DNA of 64,000 nucleotides from Ecdyonurus torrentis (taxonomy: Eukaryota > Arthropoda > Insecta > Ephemeroptera > Heptageniidae). Location of the stretch: NCBI GenBank assembly GCA_949318235.1, contig OX439127.1:10416927-10480926 (forward strand), in the 5' to 3' direction. Position numbers and translations under genes: made by a program. The notes under the pieces were generated by a model. It had not been told where the DNA came from. It saw only the letters and a program-made list of their open reading frames with translations, and made no database searches. Positions 57,411-64,000 of the stretch are shown piece after piece; within the stretch, counting starts at the first letter, position 1; each line of letters starts with the position of its first letter.

Positions 57411-58857
57411 TTTGCTATCGTGAGACAAGAAGCTCATAAAACTTGTAAACCTATATTACTCTTATATAATATAGTTTGTGTATGGTTAATTCCAAATAAT
57501 CGCCAGAGGAGAGAAAATAAAATCAAACGATGGAGTTTCAATCAATACCATAATAAGAATTATAAATGTTATTATTGCTGTTATATATTAAAAAAAAAAA
57601 GAAAAAAAGTTTTCTTTTAAAACTGAAATGAAACAACGTTTTAGTATAATTATTTTTACTATCGATTTTTACTTCATATAATGCTTAATTACTCAAGTAA
57701 AAGGGAGTAATTAACTAATCAACTCAATTTTGTATATTTTGTTAATTAGCAATGTGAAATAAATTTTCTTTGAAGTACCTTAAAGATGTTTCTTTACTGT
57801 AGTTGTATTTCATTTTTCTTCTTCGTTTTCATCTTCTTCTCCTTCTTCTTGCTTACAATAAAAGGGATGTTATTTTTATTATATGAATTTTATGCTTCTT
57901 TTAAGACAAAGAAGCGATGCTGCAATTGAGTAAGTGAGACGAAAGAATGGCGTGTTAGTTATGTTGCTAATGGATCTTGAGACTAGAGCAGTAAATTGAA
58001 TAGAAGGGACAAGCAATTGGGAGTCTCTGAGAGTGAGCCGTCAGTCCTTTTGGCTTCCTTGCTTTGCAGTTTATACTTTGGTTCTCGTGGTTGAACATAG
58101 CGCATTGGCCGGTCAGCTACCCTCACATGAGAATGCTATATAGATTGTGTTTTATATTATACGAAAATGTATATGGTGGACCAGTTTCTCCTTAGGCGCT
58201 TGGGACTCTTCCCTTCTCTATTTCCTCCTAGCTTTGAGTAAGATTAATTTTCACCTCCTCTGTAATTTCCTTAGGGGCCCAGCACAGTTTATACTTTAGC
58301 CACCCTGATGTAGTACATGGTGCTATGTTTTTAAGATGGCATCTAAAATGCATCTTATCTTATATCTAACTTCTTAAAACATGTATAACTTGATATTCAC
58401 ATTTTATGCAACATAAATATAACATACACCTACATAGGTTTCTCATATGCAAGGGCGTAATATACTGATTTTCTTGTGGTGCATATATATGTCTTCGTAC
58501 ATAGCACATTAGCTAAGTTCTTGTCTCTAGGCTCAAAAATCTCCGGTACTTTCAGCAAATATATGGTGTATGTGGCTAATTTGCTTGCTATAATAAATCA
58601 TCACTTGGAATCAAGTATCTCTGTATATTATAAATATCATTTCAAAACTCTTGAAATCTTATATGCGTTAAAATTTTGACAAATCATTAGCCATAAATGC
58701 AAATTATTTTTAATTAATTCAATTGCTATTTATAGTCATAGAAATATGTTTGCATTGCTATAAATCAAAATTAATGAAATAGTTGACTCGCGTGTGTCTT
58801 ATCTCAAATCAAAATAAATGTACCACACAAAACTTTAAGGAACTACATTTTTTTTTC
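57411..58857. other. mostly noncoding; one good acceptor
   Basis: GGCTTCCTTGCTTTGCAG near 58070 is an excellent acceptor, but two frames are open after it and no donor is clear. CAGTTTATACTTT is repeated about 215 bases downstream. Not called as an exon. Confidence 0.4.
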
Positions 58858-59024
58858 AGTGTATCAGTATGTAATAACAATGATGCATCAAAAAATTCTT
58901 TTATCCCAAGATCTACTTCCACATGCAATTCAATGGAAGTGGATATATTTTACGATTCTTATCAATATGCATATAAAAAACTATGTGTAATTTCTATTGC
59001 ATCAAGTTTTTGTATTATTGTATA
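58858..59024 (+). CDS. weak candidate terminal exon
   Basis: A strong-looking acceptor (T-run then TTTTTTTTCAG) is followed by about 55 open codons to TAA. The peptide includes CNNNDASKNSFIPRSTSTC and ends CIIV. A second forward frame is open over 43 codons of the same stretch, which weakens any coding claim. No family is recognised; intronic or intergenic sequence is equally possible. Confidence 0.15.
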
Positions 59025-59648
59025 ATTTCTCATGTATTTTATATTTGTAACTTCTTGTTTTTATATTGTGTGTACCACCATGAATATATTATGGCGCACG
59101 TAAAACTGCCTGTTTCTTGGATGACAATAAAAACAAAACAAAACATTTTATCAAGAGAAAAAAAATGTAATATGAGAATATCTCGGTCCTTATCCTAAAA
59201 CAAACAGCTTTGACAATGTCCTACAAAATATTTTTAAAAATCAGTAAAATTAATTCAGATTATTAATTTTATAGTATTGGAGTGCTTATAAAAGGTTTCA
59301 CTACAATTATATAATATTATATGAAACTTGCATTGTAAAGAGATAAAAAGTAGTTACCATATATGTGACAAAATACCGGTGCTTTTACGCAAGGAGGGAA
59401 TCCATTATACAAACACGAGGTATATATATTATTTTCCCATGACAACAGAGTATAAATTCTATATCTCGTTAATTCTGCACAAAAAAGAGTAGCATGCGGA
59501 AGGGAGCAAACATTGCACCACGCACACATACAGAATGCACCCGCATACATAATTAGGAAAAGTATTGTCTATTCTTTTCTTTGCTTTCAGAACCTGCACA
59601 TAAATTTTCTAAGTAATAAATAATGTATAATATAATATTGTATATATA

Positions 59649-59951
59649 TAAGGTTCTTGCATGAACATTCAAATCCGCATATTCAAGCACCATTATGGCC
59701 ACTATGCGCATGTATAACAAGATTGGCAGAACATAACAGAAACCCTTATAAAATATTTGTCTCAAAAAAAAGAGAAGAAGAAGAAGAAGGAAAAAAAAGT
59801 AAAGAGAGAGAGAGAGAGAATAATAAATGTATAATAAGGCTCTTCATGAGCATTCAAATCCGCATATTTAAGCACCATTATGGCCACTATTCGTAAGTAA
59901 AACATGATTGGCATAACATAACAGAACCTTTATAAAACATGTCTCAAAAAA
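59649..59951 (+). repeat. direct duplication of a 120-bp unit
   Basis: Units at 59649-59769 and 59833-59951 share long blocks (ATTCAAATCCGCATATT, AGCACCATTATGGCCACTAT, ATAACAGAAC) with scattered differences. They are separated by a GAA/GA-rich tract, which may have mediated the duplication. Confidence 0.85.
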
Positions 59952-61229
59952 ATAAATTATAATAATAAACACAGTATAATAAGAAATCTACATAAAGAGA
60001 GTATACGACGTATAAAATAAATTTCAAGGGTAAAATACTTCCATTCCATGCAAATATTTTAACTTAGTTGTACTTGCATAAAATAAACTCATATTAACTG
60101 AACTATGTGGATCTCCTTTTCTAGCACGTCTGTTTATAAAACGTAATAACGTATAAAAATGAACTGTTTTATGTTGAATCTTCAAAGTGAAATATTTAAA
60201 TATGCTCTCTCGCTCTCTTTCTATATACTATATAAAACTTCCTTTTGTTTATGAGAAAATGACATTGAACCATATCTTGGCTATTATATGGTCCCCATGT
60301 TACATTAATACCATATATATTACTCATTTACTATTATAAGATATTATTTCCTTTTGTCTTTTGATGTATTATGAGGAAAAAAAATGTTTGTCTCAGGATT
60401 TTTTGTTTTGTCTTAGCAGTCAAAATGACATAAAAGGTACCTGTCAGCTATGGACATATAAGATGATGAGTAAACTATACATTAGGCTCATACGTATTGT
60501 GTTTCTCCCTCCTCCTTCTTTTCTTATATTCTTATACAAATTTTCTTTTGTATTTATGAGAAAAACAACAACATAGTATTATAAAAATTTAATTAAAATA
60601 AATGGAAACAGGAAAAAAAAATATATATATAAGAGCTTTTTTCTTTTAATTTTTATACAAATATAAACTGCTGGGAAAACTGCTCATACTTTCAAATTTG
60701 TCTCAGGTGCATGTTTGCGCATCAGTCCACAGCTCATAAATAGTTGCGAGAGAAGTAATGTACACAGAGAAAAATTATCAATTGTCACAACTGAAAAGTA
60801 ACTGAACTGAGGAATTAAATATGAACCAATTGATTTTTGCATTTACCTCATCTAAAAAAATATATTTAAAAATCCTTTGATTGTCACACCTGCTTCAACA
60901 GGTCAGGTAAATGAAATATATTTCTCCCAACTTCCACGCAAGTACTCGCACAGCTATACACTACAGTTGCATTATACATATAATCAAAAGCTTGTATTGT
61001 TAAAAAAAATGAAAACAAATTTTGCGTTAAAAGCTACATCGCATATCGGAAAAGCATATAAATAGTTAATAAATTTAGAAAAACACTTAACTGTACATTT
61101 TTTGTTATAAAAACGCGTGTTTACATGTATCATGCACTTCAAGAAGATGATAATATATTACTCAATATATTTATCATCGTTTTTTATTATTAATTTCTTT
61201 TTTTCTTTTTTTTAGTATATTTGCAAAAC

Positions 61230-61611
61230 TATTACGCCTGTGCGGTTATGCATGTCCGCCATACTAACAAGTTATTAAGGTTGCAGCATAAGTTTATCAA
61301 GGTGACGTATATTACGAGCCTCGCGGCTCACACCTTTACGTTTGTGTTTTATATGAAGGTCGTTGGCCAACATGTGAACGGCCGTGAACCAAGAGGAAGA
61401 AGATAGTTGTGGAAGCAAGCGAGGCCACCGCTACAGCTCGCTGCTTAACCGCCTGCTCTGGCTTGTTTGGCGCGCCAGTGGTGGTAGGGTTGCCTGCCCT
61501 CCTCGGCGGCAAAGCAACGAGCACCGACGTCTCAGTGAGCACCACGGACGCTATACCGCAAATGCGCGCCAAGATATATAACAACGGCCGACAACGGGAA
61601 TGGAGGGAGGC

Positions 61612-61612
<1 letters not shown>
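61230..61612. promoter_or_regulatory. GC-rich CpG-retaining island
   Basis: The strongest GC island in the window (GGCGCGCCAG, CTCCTCGGCGGC, AATGCGCGCC), ending at a 30-base T run. Frames on both strands are open but unrecognised; the plus-strand frame 61409-61723 runs into poly-Phe. Candidate promoter or first exon. Confidence 0.35.
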
Positions 61613-61646
<34 letters not shown>

Positions 61647-62056
61647 TCTGGAATGTATCAAGTAAAAGAGACTTGAGCGAATGTATAACAGCTTCAAATT
61701 TAAATTTCATTCTAAAGCATTAACAACAACAAAAAATCTGTATAGGAAAAAAATAACTATTTCTGATTTTATTTTTCTTAACTTTTGGTATTCAAATTTA
61801 AATAATTCTAAAATTATTACATTAAAAAAAAATCTATTTTGAAATATTTTCTTTTTTAAATCATATAGAACCTAAATGGACAATCATAAACTGGTATATT
61901 AGTCTGTGCTTAATTTTACTTGATATATTGTATTGTAAAACATACAATAACAAAATATTTAATTCAGTTTTGTACAAGCTTCAAAGCATATTATGGTAAC
62001 AGCTTTTTGTATATACATATATTGGCTAAAACTCACACGAAATAATGAAGCTACTA

Positions 62057-62242
<186 letters not shown>

Positions 62243-62921
62243 ATATAATAATTTATTAGACACAAGTAGTTTACAATAACCACATATAAATATGTTACAT
62301 TCATTCATCTCGTCAGCTTTTACTAATCCTTAAATTAACGCTAAAATTAATATATAATATGTATATTTTCAAATTTACACAAACAATTTATTTATTTATT
62401 TTAAACTTCTATATTTAATAATTTCCAATATATTTTCTTTAGTTATTTTACTATTATCATTAAAAAAAATAACATTTCAATACTCTGCTATTGTATGTAC
62501 TATGTATAATATGTGAGTGTTTTAATGCTCTGACCGATGGACTTCAATTTTAAATTTCTTAAATGTACAGATACGATAGTATAAAACTTTATTCTAATAC
62601 CTTATGAAAATATAACGCATTTATATGGAGACTTCAACTAACGTAATGCTCCATATATGGTATTTCCATGAAGGCAATAGAAAAAAATTATATAATAGTG
62701 TATGTATATACAGTTGAATTTGTACAATGAGAATTAACTTTGAGCAAATAAATATGTGTATGATTAAAAAATAAATATATATATGATTACAATTTTATTC
62801 TAAAAGGTGATTTTATACCAGTGTTTGTGCACTGAGTTGAGATACGATTTATAAATTATTTGTTTATACCTTTGCTTTTTTGCTTTCACCTCGATGTGAG
62901 TTCAAAAGAGGTGCATCATAT

Positions 62922-62960
<39 letters not shown>

Positions 62961-62974
62961 GTTGCATAGGGGCT

Positions 62975-63260
62975 CCATATATGACGTCATTCGTATAGAG
63001 GTAGGTCGGCGAACTGCAGTGTTAAGGCGGCTGACACATTGTTTATAGGCTTGCTTGTTTCTGGCCGGATCCTATGTGCGTATAAGCGTAACAACCTTTA
63101 AGTTGACTTCGCGCATTGGCGGACAAGGGCGAGTCACCTTTCATCAACACACTGAACCCAAAGCCGCCTCCAGCAAATATCTGTTCTTCATTGCACCATG
63201 AGGCACCACAGGAGTGCTCTGCTCTTTTCCATGATCCATTTCAATCTAGTAAATTTATCA
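62975..63260. promoter_or_regulatory. GC-richer island with CRE
   Basis: CRE at 62982-62989, several CpGs and GAGTCA. A plus-strand frame (63107-63270, containing NTLNPKPPPANICSS) is open but has no recognised homology or clear acceptor. Confidence 0.3.
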
Positions 63261-63265
63261 TAAAA

Positions 63266-63270
<5 letters not shown>

Positions 63271-63322
<52 letters not shown>
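63271..63322. repeat. (CT)n
   Basis: 52 bp of CT at the end of a GC-richer island. Confidence 0.95.
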
Positions 63323-63326
<4 letters not shown>

Positions 63327-64000
63327 ACTCCCGCACTTGGTAATACACATTTAAATACCCGCATCATTTAGTAATACTGTAACACATAATTAATCAAATC
63401 CTCCAATATATAACACATTGTTTTTAAAAGCTGTCCTCTTCAACCCGTTACAAGACTATTAATTAATCCACTTTGAGTTTAATATAGTTTTATATCATAT
63501 TTTTAAAACATTTGAAGGAATACTGACTCTACATAAATGATTAGCTAACAGCATAATAGTAATATATTTATTTATAAAAAAAAAATCAAATATATAGGAA
63601 TATAGGGTACTACTATTGTGTATTTATTCTTATGTCATATTGCTATTTATTTTGAAATAAAGTTGCTCAAAAAGAAAAAAAAAGTGTAAGCTTATATAGA
63701 TTAAAAGAAAACTCTTGCGTGAAACTCTATCAAATGTTAGTCGATAGTTTTAAAGACGCACATCAATACGCTATAAAGTGCAGTGCTTAAATTAATGACG
63801 CAAATCAGTGCTGGCTTTCTCTCAGGCAGCAACTGGAAAGTAAATTGCATCTACGTAAAACTAGGATAATTATTTGGCTCAAGCGCCTTGAGATAGGATA
63901 AACATACCAGCACGCCAAAAAAAAAAAAAAAAAATGTAAAAACATATAATTTTTATAACATTGTCATGCGATTGTATTTGATTCAATATGTGTAAGCCAT

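Noticed and set aside
61336..61723. Overlapping frames in the GC island
   Set aside because: Open on both strands, one ending in poly-Phe from a T run; treated as a regulatory island instead.

Overview
The window is animal nuclear DNA, most likely from an arthropod and possibly a hymenopteran-type insect; that lineage guess rests only on character, not on a database match. It is strongly AT-rich and crowded with homopolymers, (TA)n, (TG)n, (GA)n and (AAAG)n tracts. It shows intron-type splice signals and several classes of short inverted-repeat transposons. There are no operons, rRNA or CRISPR arrays, and I recognised no tRNA or known microRNA. Almost every open frame here is low-complexity or a chance opening.

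One protein-coding gene can be supported with reasonable confidence. It is on the minus strand at about 38.7-40.0 kb. It encodes a small secreted acidic protein: signal peptide, Glu/Ser/Thr/Asn-rich middle, short heptad-like helix, and a separately spliced C-terminal exon. That last exon is open in all three frames and has two possible acceptors, so the C-terminus is either Cys-containing or Arg/Lys-rich. Four weaker coding candidates, three with splice-like flanks, lie at 26.1, 32.2, 53.5 and 58.9 kb. None was recognised as a known family.

The most striking structure is a 2.6-kb near-perfect palindrome at 41311-43927. Its arms match over about 1.2-1.3 kb with a short loop and carry mirrored copies of two tiny MITEs. 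One arm has an extra 84 bp containing a perfect 31-bp hairpin. A roughly 580-bp (AAAG)n array starts at the first base after the palindrome.

Mobile elements are otherwise short and non-autonomous. They include a P-superfamily-like MITE with a perfect 8-bp target duplication (14.2-14.7 kb) and three TTAA-flanked MITEs (9.8, 41.6 and 45.8 kb; the 41.6-kb one is mirrored in the palindrome). There are also Tc1-like miniature elements with TA duplications (41.0 and 41.8 kb), a 496-bp inverted-repeat element (48.7 kb), and two elements sharing CACGGA ends (4.4-5.9 and 23.8-24.0 kb).

A few GC-richer, CpG-retaining islands stand out from the AT-rich background (2.4, 3.4, 8.4, 19.2-19.7, 28.3, 30.8, 56.1-56.4, 57.3, 61.3-61.6 and 63.0-63.2 kb). 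Several carry consensus sites: a nuclear-receptor DR4, POU octamer, E-boxes, CRE, CArG and a CTCF core. They are best read as candidate enhancers, promoters or insulators. The rest is intergenic or intronic DNA in which I see only microsatellites and unassigned AT-rich sequence.
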